Positions 1-5,736 of a DNA stretch of 7,140 nt are shown here, piece by piece (the first letter of the stretch is position 1; the number at the start of each line of letters is the position of its first letter). Under the pieces are notes generated by a model. The model was not told the origin of the DNA. It saw only the letters and a program-made list of their open reading frames with translations, and did not search any database. The stretch lies in NCBI GenBank assembly GCA_002684755.1, contig NYVS01000111.1:3425-10564 (forward strand). Direction: 5' to 3'. Both the position numbers and the translations under genes were made by a program. The DNA comes from Phycisphaerae bacterium. Lineage in GTDB: Bacteria > Planctomycetota > Phycisphaerae > Phycisphaerales > SM1A02.

Positions 1-762
1 ACCAAGCAGTTCCTCGTCGGATCCGTCGCGATCCCGACCCTCGTCGCCCTTTCCCTCGGCTCGTTCGCCGGATCGGCCTCCGCCGACCTGGTCACGCTGC
101 AGTCGGACCGAAACGGCACCTTGTACGAGACCAACGGCGAACCGCGTGCGAACGGCCTCGGACAACACCTCTTCACCGGCGTGACGAACCAGGGATTCCG
201 CCGTCGTGGACTCCTCGACTTCGACCTCGCCCCGTTGCTCGCCGGCCCGGTCACGATCGAATCCGTGACGCTTCGGCTCCACGTCTCGCAGACGAATGCC
301 GCACCGGCGAACGTCGGCCTGCATCGACTGCTTGCGGACTGGGGCGTGGGCACGACCGACGCCGGGGGCGGCGAAGGCGGCGGCGGTCCCGCGACGCCCG
401 GCTCCGCGACCTGGGACAGCGCTTTCTACGACACCGTGGCCTGGGCGAACCCGGGCGGCGATTTCGCCTCCGAGGCGTCCGCGTCGAGCGTGCTCGAAGG
501 CACCGGCTGGAAGTCCTGGAGCGGCGCCGGACTCGTCGACGACCTCCAGTCGATGGTCGACGGCGACATGAACCGCTTCGGCTGGCTGATCCTCGGGGAC
601 GAGACGGGCAACGGAACGACGTTCCGATTCGACTCGATGTTCATCGGCGACGCATTGCTCCGACCCGAGCTGATCGTGGAATACGCCTCGGTCCCGGCAC
701 CGGGCGCAATCGCCCTCCTCGGCATCGGCGGACTTCTCCGAGGCCGACGCCGGGCGGACTGA
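1..762 (+). CDS. Exported DNRLRE-like surface protein with variant PEP-CTERM tail (5' partial)
   Basis: The reading frame is open from the first base, so the true start lies just upstream; 253 residues are visible. Residues 1-28 look like the end of a signal peptide: Lys2, a hydrophobic core, and a likely cleavage site ASA|D at 28/29. The mature part resembles DNRLRE-type beta-sandwich modules of secreted proteins, with a start like SDRNGTLYE, a central SVTLRLHVSQTN strand, LADWGVGTTDAG and, near the end, a RPELIVEY strand. A glycine-rich loop lies at about 121-130. Residues 231-253 form a sorting tail: VPAPGA, a short hydrophobic stretch, then RGRRRAD. This matches PEP-CTERM signals, with PAP in place of PEP. 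From family knowledge such proteins are exported and processed by an exosortase-like enzyme; the substrate or structural role is unknown. The first in-window TTG (codon 41) is not the real start, because it would delete the signal peptide. The domain name is from memory of the family, not a search. Confidence 0.75.
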   Translation, partial: TKQFLVGSVAIPTLVALSLGSFAGSASADLVTLQSDRNGTLYETNGEPRANGLGQHLFTGVTNQGFRRRGLLDFDLAPLLAGPVTIESVTLRLHVSQTNAAPANVGLHRLLADWGVGTTDAGGGEGGGGPATPGSATWDSAFYDTVAWANPGGDFASEASASSVLEGTGWKSWSGAGLVDDLQSMVDGDMNRFGWLILGDETGNGTTFRFDSMFIGDALLRPELIVEYASVPAPGAIALLGIGGLLRGRRRAD

Positions 763-781
763 ACGAACGGCGTTCCCGGCG
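748..781. terminator. Possible weak hairpin at convergent gene junction
   Basis: The arms CGCCGGG (748-754) and CCCGGCG (775-781) are perfectly complementary over 7 bp and enclose a 20-nt loop that contains the stop codon of the left gene (760-762). The carboxylase gene stops at 786-788 on the other strand, so the hairpin bridges the 23-bp gap between two converging genes. A bidirectional terminator is plausible from position only. Neither strand has a T-tract after the stem and the loop is long, so this may be chance in GC-rich DNA. Confidence 0.25.
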
Positions 782-785
782 CGGA

Positions 786-2417
786 TCAGGTCTGGAGCAC
801 ACCGGTCGCGAACGGCCTCGAGGTGTCGCATCCATCGGCGAGCATCAGGGCTTCGCCGAGTTCCCGACGCGTCTCCACCGGATCGATCATTCGATCGACC
901 CAGCCGCGGGCCGCGCCGTACAGCACGTCCTGCTGTTCGGAATAGCTCGCGGTGATCGCGGCGAGGAGCTGGGCGTGGGTCTCCTCGTCGACCTCCTCCC
1001 CGCGCCGCTTCCGGGCGGCGAGGTCGATCTGGAGCAGGACGTTCGCCGCCTGCGCAGCGCCCATCACGGCGCAACGGGCGTTCGGCCAGGCCAGCGTGAG
1101 GAACGGATCGAACGCGCGACCGCACATCGCGTAGTTCCCGGCGCCGTAGCTGGCATTGATCAGCAGCGAGATCTTGGGGACCACGCAGTTGCTCATCGCA
1201 TTGACCAGCTTGGCACCCGCCCGGATGATCCCGCCCTGCTCGCTGTCGCGTCCGACCATGAATCCGGTGGTGTCGTGGACGAAGACGATCGGGATCCGCT
1301 TCTGGTTGCAGTCCATGATGAAGCGGGCGGTCTTGTCGGCCGCGTCGTCGTAGATGACCGCCGGCATGTTCACCGCTTCCGACGGCCCGGCCTTGCCGCC
1401 GGGCATCTTCCGCTTGGTCATCATCCGCTGGTTCGCGACGATTCCGCAGGGCCTGCCTTCGATCCGGGCGTACCCGCACACCAGCGACCGCCCGAAGTCG
1501 GCTCGATACTCGTCGAAGGAATCCCCGTCGACGACGCAGCCGAGCAGATCGCGCATGTCGTACTGTCGGCCCGGATCGGGATCGAAGACGTCGAGGATCT
1601 CGGTCTCGGCACGAGCCGGTTTCGCCGAGGGGAACGGTGGTTCGGGCCGCGTCCGCGCCGACATGCAGGCGAGCATCAGCCGCTGCAGCCGGGCGATGCA
1701 GGCCTCGTCGTCCTTCTCGCGAAAGTCGATGGTCCCGGAGATCTCCGCGTGCATCGCGGCACCGCCGAGCTCCTCACTGTCGACCTCCTGACCGATGGCG
1801 GCCTTCACCAGTGCCGGACCGGCGAGATAGAGGCCGCTGCCCTCCGTCATGAGCAGGGTGTCGCAGAGGACCGGGAGGTATCCCCCGCCCGCGACGCAGT
1901 TGCCCATGATCGCGGCGATCTGGGGAATTCCACTCGCACTGATCACCGCGTTGTTCCGGAAGATCCGGCCGAAGTCGTCGGTGTCGGGGAAGACGTCCTC
2001 CTGGAGCGGAAGGAACACCCCCGCGCTGTCGACGAGGTAGATCAGCGGAAGCCGCGCCGACTGGGCGATGACCTGGGCCCGGATGATCTTCTTGCAGGTC
2101 ATCGGAAAGAACGCGCCCGCCTTCACCGTCGCGTCGTTGGCGACGATCATCGCGGGCCGCCCGCCGACCTGGCCGATTTCGGTGACCACCCCCGCCGAGG
2201 GCGCTCCCCCGAACTCCTCGTACATGCCGGCCGCGGCGAAGAGCCCGCATTCGAAGCGCGGGGCGTCCGCGTCGACGAGTCGGTCGATCCGCTCCCGCGC
2301 CGTGAGCCTGCCGTGCCGATGCTGCCGTTCGATGCCCTTGGAGCCGCCGCCGAGCCGGATCCGGTCGGCCTCCGCGCGCATCGCCTCGATCGCCTGTTGG
2401 AGAGTGTCGGACGCCAT
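786..2417 (-). CDS. Acyl-CoA carboxylase carboxyltransferase (beta) subunit, methylcrotonyl-CoA carboxylase-like
   Basis: This 543-residue protein has the two crotonase-like halves of biotin-dependent carboxyltransferases, which move a carboxyl group from carboxybiotin to an acyl-CoA in the cytoplasm. The N-terminal half carries LVDSAGVFLPLQEDVFPD (about 128-145), FGRIFRNNAVISASGIPQIA (149-168) and the glycine-rich MGNCVAGGGY (171-180). The C-terminal half carries TTGFMVGRDSEQGG (383-396), INASYGAGNYAMCGRAF (420-436) and WPNARCAVMGAAQAANVL (444-461). The FPD...FGRIF and GAGNY.MCGRA patterns are closer to methylcrotonyl-CoA carboxylase beta than to propionyl- or acetyl-CoA types. Length fits that family. 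A segment at about 331-352 (RMMTKRKMPGGKAGPSEAVN) seems longer than in typical members, so the substrate (methylcrotonyl-, geranyl- or another acyl-CoA) is uncertain. The chosen ATG follows a GGAGG 14 nt upstream, a long spacing. The gene stands alone: rpsO diverges upstream, the exported-protein gene converges downstream, and no biotin carboxylase/biotin-carrier subunit is visible. Confidence 0.92.
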   Translation of the reverse strand: MASDTLQQAIEAMRAEADRIRLGGGSKGIERQHRHGRLTARERIDRLVDADAPRFECGLFAAAGMYEEFGGAPSAGVVTEIGQVGGRPAMIVANDATVKAGAFFPMTCKKIIRAQVIAQSARLPLIYLVDSAGVFLPLQEDVFPDTDDFGRIFRNNAVISASGIPQIAAIMGNCVAGGGYLPVLCDTLLMTEGSGLYLAGPALVKAAIGQEVDSEELGGAAMHAEISGTIDFREKDDEACIARLQRLMLACMSARTRPEPPFPSAKPARAETEILDVFDPDPGRQYDMRDLLGCVVDGDSFDEYRADFGRSLVCGYARIEGRPCGIVANQRMMTKRKMPGGKAGPSEAVNMPAVIYDDAADKTARFIMDCNQKRIPIVFVHDTTGFMVGRDSEQGGIIRAGAKLVNAMSNCVVPKISLLINASYGAGNYAMCGRAFDPFLTLAWPNARCAVMGAAQAANVLLQIDLAARKRRGEEVDEETHAQLLAAITASYSEQQDVLYGAARGWVDRMIDPVETRRELGEALMLADGCDTSRPFATGVLQT

Positions 2418-2486
2418 GGTGCTCTCGAGTGCCTCCGAGGGCCTCTGCCACGGATTTCACCGCGGGCAAAGGTGGTTGCTGACCTG

Positions 2487-2506
2487 AAAAACGGGTTTCC
2501 GACCCG
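2487..2506 (-). terminator. Terminator-like hairpin in the carboxylase leader
   Basis: Read on the minus strand, CGGGT (2506-2502), loop CGGAA, ACCCG (2496-2492) form a 5-bp stem followed at once by five T residues (2491-2487). This has the shape of a short intrinsic terminator or attenuator. It lies about 70 nt upstream of the carboxylase ATG and points toward it, so it could stop antisense transcription from the rpsO side or attenuate carboxylase expression. The stem is short, so activity is uncertain. Confidence 0.35.
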
Positions 2507-2534
2507 GACGGGCCATCAGGATACCGCCTTGGGG

Positions 2535-2565
2535 CCCCGGAACGAAGGTCCGGGAAGATCCGGGG
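2535..2565. repeat. Inverted repeat abutting the rpsO -35 box
   Basis: CCCCGGA (2535-2541) and TCCGGGG (2559-2565) are perfect 7-bp inverted arms separated by 17 bp. The right arm ends one base before the -35 hexamer of rpsO. The spacing (24 bp centre to centre) would put the arms on about the same face of the helix, as in an operator for a dimeric regulator. GC-rich chance repeat is an equally fair reading. Confidence 0.35.
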
Positions 2566-2593
2566 TTGCCCGCCCCCGGTGGATCGCTACAAT
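2566..2593 (+). promoter_or_regulatory. Predicted sigma70-type promoter for rpsO-pnp
   Basis: A TTGCCC -35 hexamer (2566-2571), a 16-bp spacer and a TACAAT -10 hexamer (2588-2593, five of six consensus bases) form the best promoter in the window. Transcription would start near 2600, giving a leader of about 80 nt before rpsO. The A/T-rich -10 stands out against the GC-rich surroundings. Confidence 0.75.
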
Positions 2594-2680
2594 CTTCGAT
2601 TCGAGAAATCAGCAGAGAACTCATCACACTGACGGCGGCCGAGACGGCCACCCAACGCAACGACAGGATCGAAGAAGCTC

Positions 2681-2950
2681 ATGAGCATTTCACTCGCCCG
2701 CAAGGCCGACGTCCGCAAGGATCACGGTCGACACGATTCCGACACGGGATCGCCCGAGGTCCAGATCGCGGTCCTCACCGACCGGATCAAGACCCTTCAG
2801 GATCACTTCGCCGACCACAAGCACGATCACTCGTCGCGACGTGGACTCCTGGCGATGGTGAGCCGTCGCAACAGCCTGCTTCGCTACCTCCAGCGAACCA
2901 ACCGCGACAACTACCTCGCGACCATCAAGAAGCTCGGCCTCCGCAAGTAG
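2681..2950 (+). CDS. rpsO: 30S ribosomal protein S15
   Basis: The 89-residue product is the normal size for bacterial S15 and matches it end to end. HDSDTGSPEVQIAVLT (18-33) is the family's conserved N-terminal motif. The stretch 39-70 contains DHKHDHSSRRGLL and SRRNSLLRYL, the helices that contact 16S rRNA. S15 is a primary binder of the 16S central domain at the three-way junction of helices 20-22 and helps nucleate platform assembly. The start ATG at 2681 gives the expected N-terminus. The ribosome binding site is weak: AGGA at 2665-2668 is 12 nt away, with GAAG repeats (2671-2677) closer. No terminator follows, so transcription probably runs on into pnp, the synteny known from many bacteria. 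S15 often represses its own translation by binding its leader; the leader here is long enough for that, but no specific S15 target fold can be confirmed by eye. Confidence 0.98.
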   Translation: MSISLARKADVRKDHGRHDSDTGSPEVQIAVLTDRIKTLQDHFADHKHDHSSRRGLLAMVSRRNSLLRYLQRTNRDNYLATIKKLGLRK

Positions 2951-2970
2951 GACCGAATATGCCGCGGCGA

Positions 2971-2983
2971 CCGCCTTCGGCGG
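2971..2983 (+). promoter_or_regulatory. GC-rich hairpin downstream of rpsO
   Basis: CCGCC (2971-2975), triloop TTC and GGCGG (2979-2983) form a perfect 5-bp stem 20 nt after the rpsO stop. No T-tract follows, so it is not an intrinsic terminator. It could protect the 3' end of an rpsO transcript or mark a processing site; function is inferred from position only. Confidence 0.35.
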
Positions 2984-3021
2984 CAGTCGACGGAGTGCAG
3001 TGAGTCGACACGCCTGCGCTC

Positions 3022-3050
3022 CGTCCTCTGCCCCAGGACGCGGTACCGCG
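3022..3050 (+). repeat. Hairpin plus adjoining 12-bp perfect palindrome in rpsO-pnp spacer
   Basis: CGTCCT (3022-3027) pairs with AGGACG (3035-3040) around a 7-nt loop. Overlapping its end is CGCGGTACCGCG (3039-3050), a perfect 12-bp palindrome. As DNA the palindrome could bind a dimeric protein; as RNA it is better suited to intermolecular or alternative pairing than to a tight hairpin. Role unknown. Confidence 0.4.
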
Positions 3051-3057
3051 ATCCCGC

Positions 3058-3084
3058 GCGTGGTTCCAATCGATGGAACTGCGC
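3058..3084 (+). promoter_or_regulatory. 10-bp stem-loop in the pnp leader, candidate RNase III-type processing or autoregulation site
   Basis: As RNA, 3058-3067 (GCGTGGTTCC) pairs without interruption with 3075-3084 (GGAACTGCGC) around the 7-nt loop AATCGAT. The stem has eight Watson-Crick and two G-U pairs. In Escherichia coli the rpsO-pnp spacer contains a hairpin cut by RNase III, after which PNPase destabilises its own message. The position matches here, but the sequence is not expected to be conserved and the stem is shorter than the best RNase III substrates, so homology of function is inference. The two G-U pairs mean the stem exists only on the sense RNA side, which favours an RNA role. 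Confidence 0.5.
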
Positions 3085-3094
3085 CACCCCCCGC

Positions 3095-3119
3095 GATCAC
3101 GGACCCGAAGTCCGCGATC
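3095..3119 (+). promoter_or_regulatory. Stem-loop next to the pnp ribosome binding site
   Basis: GATC (3095-3098) plus CGGAC (3100-3104) pair with GTCCG (3110-3114) plus GATC (3116-3119), leaving one A-C mismatch and a 5-nt loop. The hairpin ends 12 nt before the GAGAGG ribosome binding site (3132-3137) and 23 nt before the pnp ATG. The same bases contain a 9-bp direct repeat CCGCGATCA (3091-3099 and 3112-3120). It could influence ribosome access or message stability. Confidence 0.45.
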
Positions 3120-3142
3120 AGCAATGCAAAAGAGAGGCAATC

Positions 3143-5353
3143 ATGCCAGTCACTTTCGTTGAACGAGAGATCGGCGGTCGCATCCTGCGACTCGAGACCG
3201 GTCGCGTCGCCAGGCTCGCGTCCGGCGCCGTCATGGCGAGCTACGCCGATTCCACCGTCATGGCCACCTGCGTCCGGGCGAACCCCCGACCGGGAATCGA
3301 CTTCTTCCCCCTTCAGTGCGACTACCGCGAGAAGCTCACCGCCGCGGGCAAGTTCCCCGGCGGCTTCCGCAAGCGTGAAGGCGCTCCGAACGAGAAGGAA
3401 GTCCTCACCATGCGGATGATGGACCGTCCCATCCGCCCGCTCTTCCCCGAAGGATTCATCGACGAGATCCAGATCCAGGCGTGGGTCATGAGTCACGACG
3501 GCCAGAACGACACCGACGTGCTCGCCTGCACCGCCGGCTCCGCCGCGGTCTGCCTCACCGACGCCCCGTTCATGGGCCCGGTCGCGACCGTTCGAGTCGG
3601 TCGGATCCTGACCGACGACGGTGAGGTCTTCGTGCTCAACCCGACCGTCGCCCAGATGGAGTACTCGGATCTGGACCTCGTCCTCTCCGGCCATCCCAAC
3701 GGCATCAACATGATCGAAGTCGGCGCCGCCGAAGTCGAGGACGACGTGGTGCTCGAAGCGATCCGCTTCGGCTACGAGGAGGGCGTGAAGCCCATCGTCG
3801 AACTGGTCCTCGAACTCCGCGAGAAGTGCAACGCCCCCGAAGCCAACCCCGGCAAGCTCCACGTTCCCTCCGAGGAAGTGATGAAGGCCGTGAAGGACCA
3901 GGTCTACGATCGACTGGTCGAGGCCCGGAAGATCGCGAGCAAGAAGGACCGGAACGCGGCGGTCGGCGAACTTCGCGAGGAAGCGCTCCACGAGTGCTTC
4001 CCGCTCCCCCAGGACGCCCCGTACGCGGAATACAAGGCCGCCGAGGACAACCGTTCGCAGGCGAAGGACGCCTTCCGGACTCTCGAGAAGAAGATCACCC
4101 ACATGCTCGTCGCCGAGCACGGCATCCGAGCCGACGGCCGGGGGCTCAAGGAGATCCGCCCGATCGAGATGGAGCCCGGGATCTTCAGCCGGACCCACGG
4201 TTCGGCCTTCTTCCAGCGTGGTGAGACCCAGTCCCTCGTGACCTGCGCCCTCGGCACCAACAAGGCCGAGCAGATCGTCGACGGCCTGCTGCCCGAGTAC
4301 GCCAAGAAGTTCTACCTTCACTACAACTTCCCCCCCTTCTGCGTCGGCGAAGCCGGTCGCATCATGGGTCCCGGTCGTCGTGAAGTCGGCCACGGCGCCC
4401 TCGCGGAGCGATCGCTGCTCGGCATCATTCCCAGCACCGACGACTTCCCGTACACCATCCGGCTGGTCAGCGACATCACCGAGTCCAACGGCTCCTCGAG
4501 CATGGCGTCGGTGTGTGGTGGCTGCCTCGCCCTGATGGACGCGGGCGTTCCGATCCGGAACACCTGTGCGGGCATCTCCGTCGGCCGATTCACCTCCGCC
4601 GACGGCAAGGTGAGCCACGTCACCGACATCCTCGGCGAAGAGGACTTCTTCGGCGAGATGGACTTCAAGGTCTCCGGCACGCGAGAAGGCATCACCGGCA
4701 TCCAGCTCGACCTCAAGGCCCTCGGCCTCGACGTCGACGAGATCGGCGTGATCTTCGAGCAGGCGAAGGAAGGCCGGTTCCAGATCATCGAACAGATGGA
4801 GTCCGTGCTTGCGGCCCCCCGCGAGGACATCTCCATGTACGCCCCGCGCATCATCACGGTCAAGATCGACCCCGACAAGATCGGCAAGCTCATCGGCCCC
4901 GGTGGCAAGACCATTCGCGGCATCCAGGAGCGAACCGGTTGCTCGATCGACGTGGAAGAGGACGGCACCGTCCTCATCGGCTCCACCGATGGCGAAATGG
5001 GCCTGCAGTGCAAGGCTGAAGTGGAAGCGCTCGGTGCGGAGATCCGCGTCGGAACGGTCTACGACGGCAAGGTGGTCTCGGTCAAGGACTTCGGCGCCTT
5101 CATCGAACTCGCCCCCGGCACCGATGGCCTGTGCCACATCTCCGAGCTCGCCCACGGCTTCGTGAAGTCGGTCAGCGACATCGTCTCGATCGGCGACTCG
5201 GTCAAGGTCAAGGTCATCAACGTGGACGACACGGGCCGCATCAAGCTGTCCAGGCGTGCCCTGATGGATCCGCCGGCCGACGGCGAAGGCGACGGCGACA
5301 GCCGCGGCGGCGGAGGCCGCCGAGGCGGCGGTCGCGCCGAAGCCCCGGCCTGA
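3143..5353 (+). CDS. pnp: Polynucleotide phosphorylase (polyribonucleotide nucleotidyltransferase)
   Basis: This 736-residue protein is a complete PNPase, the trimeric phosphorolytic 3'-5' exoribonuclease that also makes heteropolymeric tails. Domains in order: first RNase PH core (about 10-145, with KREGAPNEKEVLTMRMMDRP from about 77), all-helical linker domain (about 150-300), second catalytic RNase PH core (about 325-540), KH domain (about 570-630, GPGG loop at 585-588), S1 domain (about 637-707), and a 29-residue tail. The phosphate-binding ESNGSSSMAS is at 447-456. The residues matching E. coli Asp486, Asp492 and Lys494 are Asp501, Asp507 and Lys509 in LGEEDFFGEMDFKVSG, so the enzyme should be active. 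It is slightly longer than E. coli PNPase (711 residues), and the tail is rich in Gly and Arg (SRGGGGRRGGGR). The ATG follows GAGAGG with 5-nt spacing. The gene sits 192 nt after rpsO, likely in one transcript, and ends at a strong terminator. Confidence 0.98.
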   Translation: MPVTFVEREIGGRILRLETGRVARLASGAVMASYADSTVMATCVRANPRPGIDFFPLQCDYREKLTAAGKFPGGFRKREGAPNEKEVLTMRMMDRPIRPLFPEGFIDEIQIQAWVMSHDGQNDTDVLACTAGSAAVCLTDAPFMGPVATVRVGRILTDDGEVFVLNPTVAQMEYSDLDLVLSGHPNGINMIEVGAAEVEDDVVLEAIRFGYEEGVKPIVELVLELREKCNAPEANPGKLHVPSEEVMKAVKDQVYDRLVEARKIASKKDRNAAVGELREEALHECFPLPQDAPYAEYKAAEDNRSQAKDAFRTLEKKITHMLVAEHGIRADGRGLKEIRPIEMEPGIFSRTHGSAFFQRGETQSLVTCALGTNKAEQIVDGLLPEYAKKFYLHYNFPPFCVGEAGRIMGPGRREVGHGALAERSLLGIIPSTDDFPYTIRLVSDITESNGSSSMASVCGGCLALMDAGVPIRNTCAGISVGRFTSADGKVSHVTDILGEEDFFGEMDFKVSGTREGITGIQLDLKALGLDVDEIGVIFEQAKEGRFQIIEQMESVLAAPREDISMYAPRIITVKIDPDKIGKLIGPGGKTIRGIQERTGCSIDVEEDGTVLIGSTDGEMGLQCKAEVEALGAEIRVGTVYDGKVVSVKDFGAFIELAPGTDGLCHISELAHGFVKSVSDIVSIGDSVKVKVINVDDTGRIKLSRRALMDPPADGEGDGDSRGGGGRRGGGRAEAPA

Positions 5354-5377
5354 TCCAGGCCCCATCTCGAATGCACG

Positions 5378-5413
5378 GACCCCGGACCACCAGTTGGTCC
5401 GGGGTCTTTTCTT
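5378..5413 (+). terminator. Intrinsic terminator of the rpsO-pnp operon
   Basis: A perfect 12-bp stem, GACCCCGGACCA (5378-5389) with TGGTCCGGGGTC (5395-5406), encloses a CCAGT loop and is followed at once by TTTTCTT (5407-5413). It begins 24 nt after the pnp stop. There is no T-tract on the opposite strand, so it acts in the pnp direction only. This is the clearest terminator in the window. Confidence 0.95.
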
Positions 5414-5501
5414 GCGCCTCAGGGGAGGCCGACGGTCGGATTCTGAATCGCTTGTGGGCAATCACCGGAGAAGCCGCAAAATGGCCGCTGCGCGACGGAG
5501 T

Positions 5502-5555
5502 TCCGAGAATCTCGGAGAAGAAGGGTTGCGAAAAGTCCATCTTCTCCCGAGAATC
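5502..5555 (+). repeat. Two mutually exclusive hairpins with an internal direct repeat
   Basis: Local hairpin: TCCGAG (5502-5507), loop AAT, CTCGGA (5511-5516), 6 bp. Competing longer hairpin: 5507-5520 (GAATCTCGGAGAAG) with 5541-5555 (CTTCTCCCGAGAATC), 13 pairs with one bulged C and one A-A mismatch around a 20-nt loop. The two share bases 5507-5516, so only one can form at a time. CCGAGAATC occurs at 5503-5511 and again at 5547-5555. Such switching geometry is seen in riboswitches and thermosensors, but also arises by chance. Confidence 0.4.
5526..5554 (+). promoter_or_regulatory. Weak candidate promoter for the cold-shock gene
   Basis: TTGCGA (5526-5531) and GAGAAT (5549-5554) each match four of six sigma70 consensus bases and are 17 bp apart. 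A second GAGAAT at 5724-5729 lies only 7 nt before the ATG and has no matching -35; if used, the message would be nearly leaderless. Neither is strong. Confidence 0.25.
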
Positions 5556-5646
5556 AGGGAACCGGAGAGAGAAGTCGGTCGTCGGCGGGAAAGTTCGACG
5601 TCGCATCGACGACGATCCAGCCCGACGAAGACCACTCCCGGTGGAT

Positions 5647-5670
5647 GCGAAGGCGGTCCGACCGCTTCGC
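5647..5670 (+). promoter_or_regulatory. Stem-loop in the putative cold-shock gene leader
   Basis: GCGAA (5647-5651) pairs with TTCGC (5666-5670) and GCGGT (5653-5657) with ACCGC (5661-5665), with a single bulged G at 5652 and a CCG loop. The 10-bp GC-rich stem ends 66 nt before the cold-shock start codon. No T-tract follows, so it is not a terminator. A role in leader folding or mRNA stability is possible. Confidence 0.4.
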
Positions 5671-5736
5671 GAGTAGTGCATCGAGCTCGGCACCGATCGA
5701 GTACACGCCCCACCTTCTGCTGCGAGAATTCCAGAC

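Larger units (their letters stand above)
2418..2680. other. Divergent intergenic control region between carboxylase gene and rpsO
   Basis: These 263 bases separate two divergent genes and hold no credible coding sequence. For rpsO they contain a good promoter (2566-2593) and an 80-nt leader. Within the leader, GGCC (2637-2640) and GGCC (2646-2649) can close a small hairpin around GAGAC. For the carboxylase gene only a weak -10-like TATCCT (minus strand, 2518-2523) is seen, without a good -35. A terminator-like hairpin (2487-2506) lies between it and the start codon. An inverted repeat (2535-2541 with 2559-2565) sits directly against the rpsO -35. Confidence 0.7.
5414..5736. other. 323-bp gene-free stretch upstream of the cold-shock gene, rich in inverted repeats
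   Basis: No frame here gives a convincing protein: the longest readings are Arg/Ser-rich, resemble nothing known and lack ribosome binding sites. No tRNA or other known RNA gene was recognised. The stretch does hold several potential RNA hairpins (5502-5516, 5507-5555, 5599-5611, 5647-5670) and the repeat CCGAGAATC at 5503-5511 and 5547-5555. A possible promoter is TTGCGA (5526-5531), 17 bp, GAGAAT (5549-5554), which would give the cold-shock gene a leader of roughly 175 nt. Long structured leaders are known for cspA-family genes, so this may be a regulatory 5' UTR or a small RNA locus; both are inference. Confidence 0.5.

Noticed and set aside
765..775. Small palindrome GAACGGCGTTC in the gap between the first two genes
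   Set aside because: Only four pairs around a 3-nt loop and no T-tract; too weak to call alone.
1774..2469. A 231-codon minus-strand frame overlapping the 5' part of the carboxylase gene
   Set aside because: It is a same-strand shifted frame, Arg-rich and repetitive, whereas the overlapping frame encodes clear carboxyltransferase motifs without interruption. It does not indicate a frameshift.
975..2684. A 569-codon plus-strand frame opposite the carboxylase gene
   Set aside because: Same antisense effect: composition is Arg/Asp/Val/His-rich, no recognisable motif, and it runs through the rpsO promoter into the rpsO start.
5286..5340. GC-rich repeated triplets (GGC/GGA/CGC) near the end of pnp as a possible simple repeat
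   Set aside because: They encode the Gly/Arg tail in frame and are imperfect; better explained as low-complexity coding sequence than as an independent repeat element.
2690..5461. A 923-codon open frame on the minus strand covering rpsO and pnp
   Set aside because: It is the antisense shadow of two certain genes. GC-rich third codon positions keep this frame free of stops, and the product is a monotonous mix of Asp, Val, Ala, Gly, Leu and Arg without domains or a ribosome binding site.
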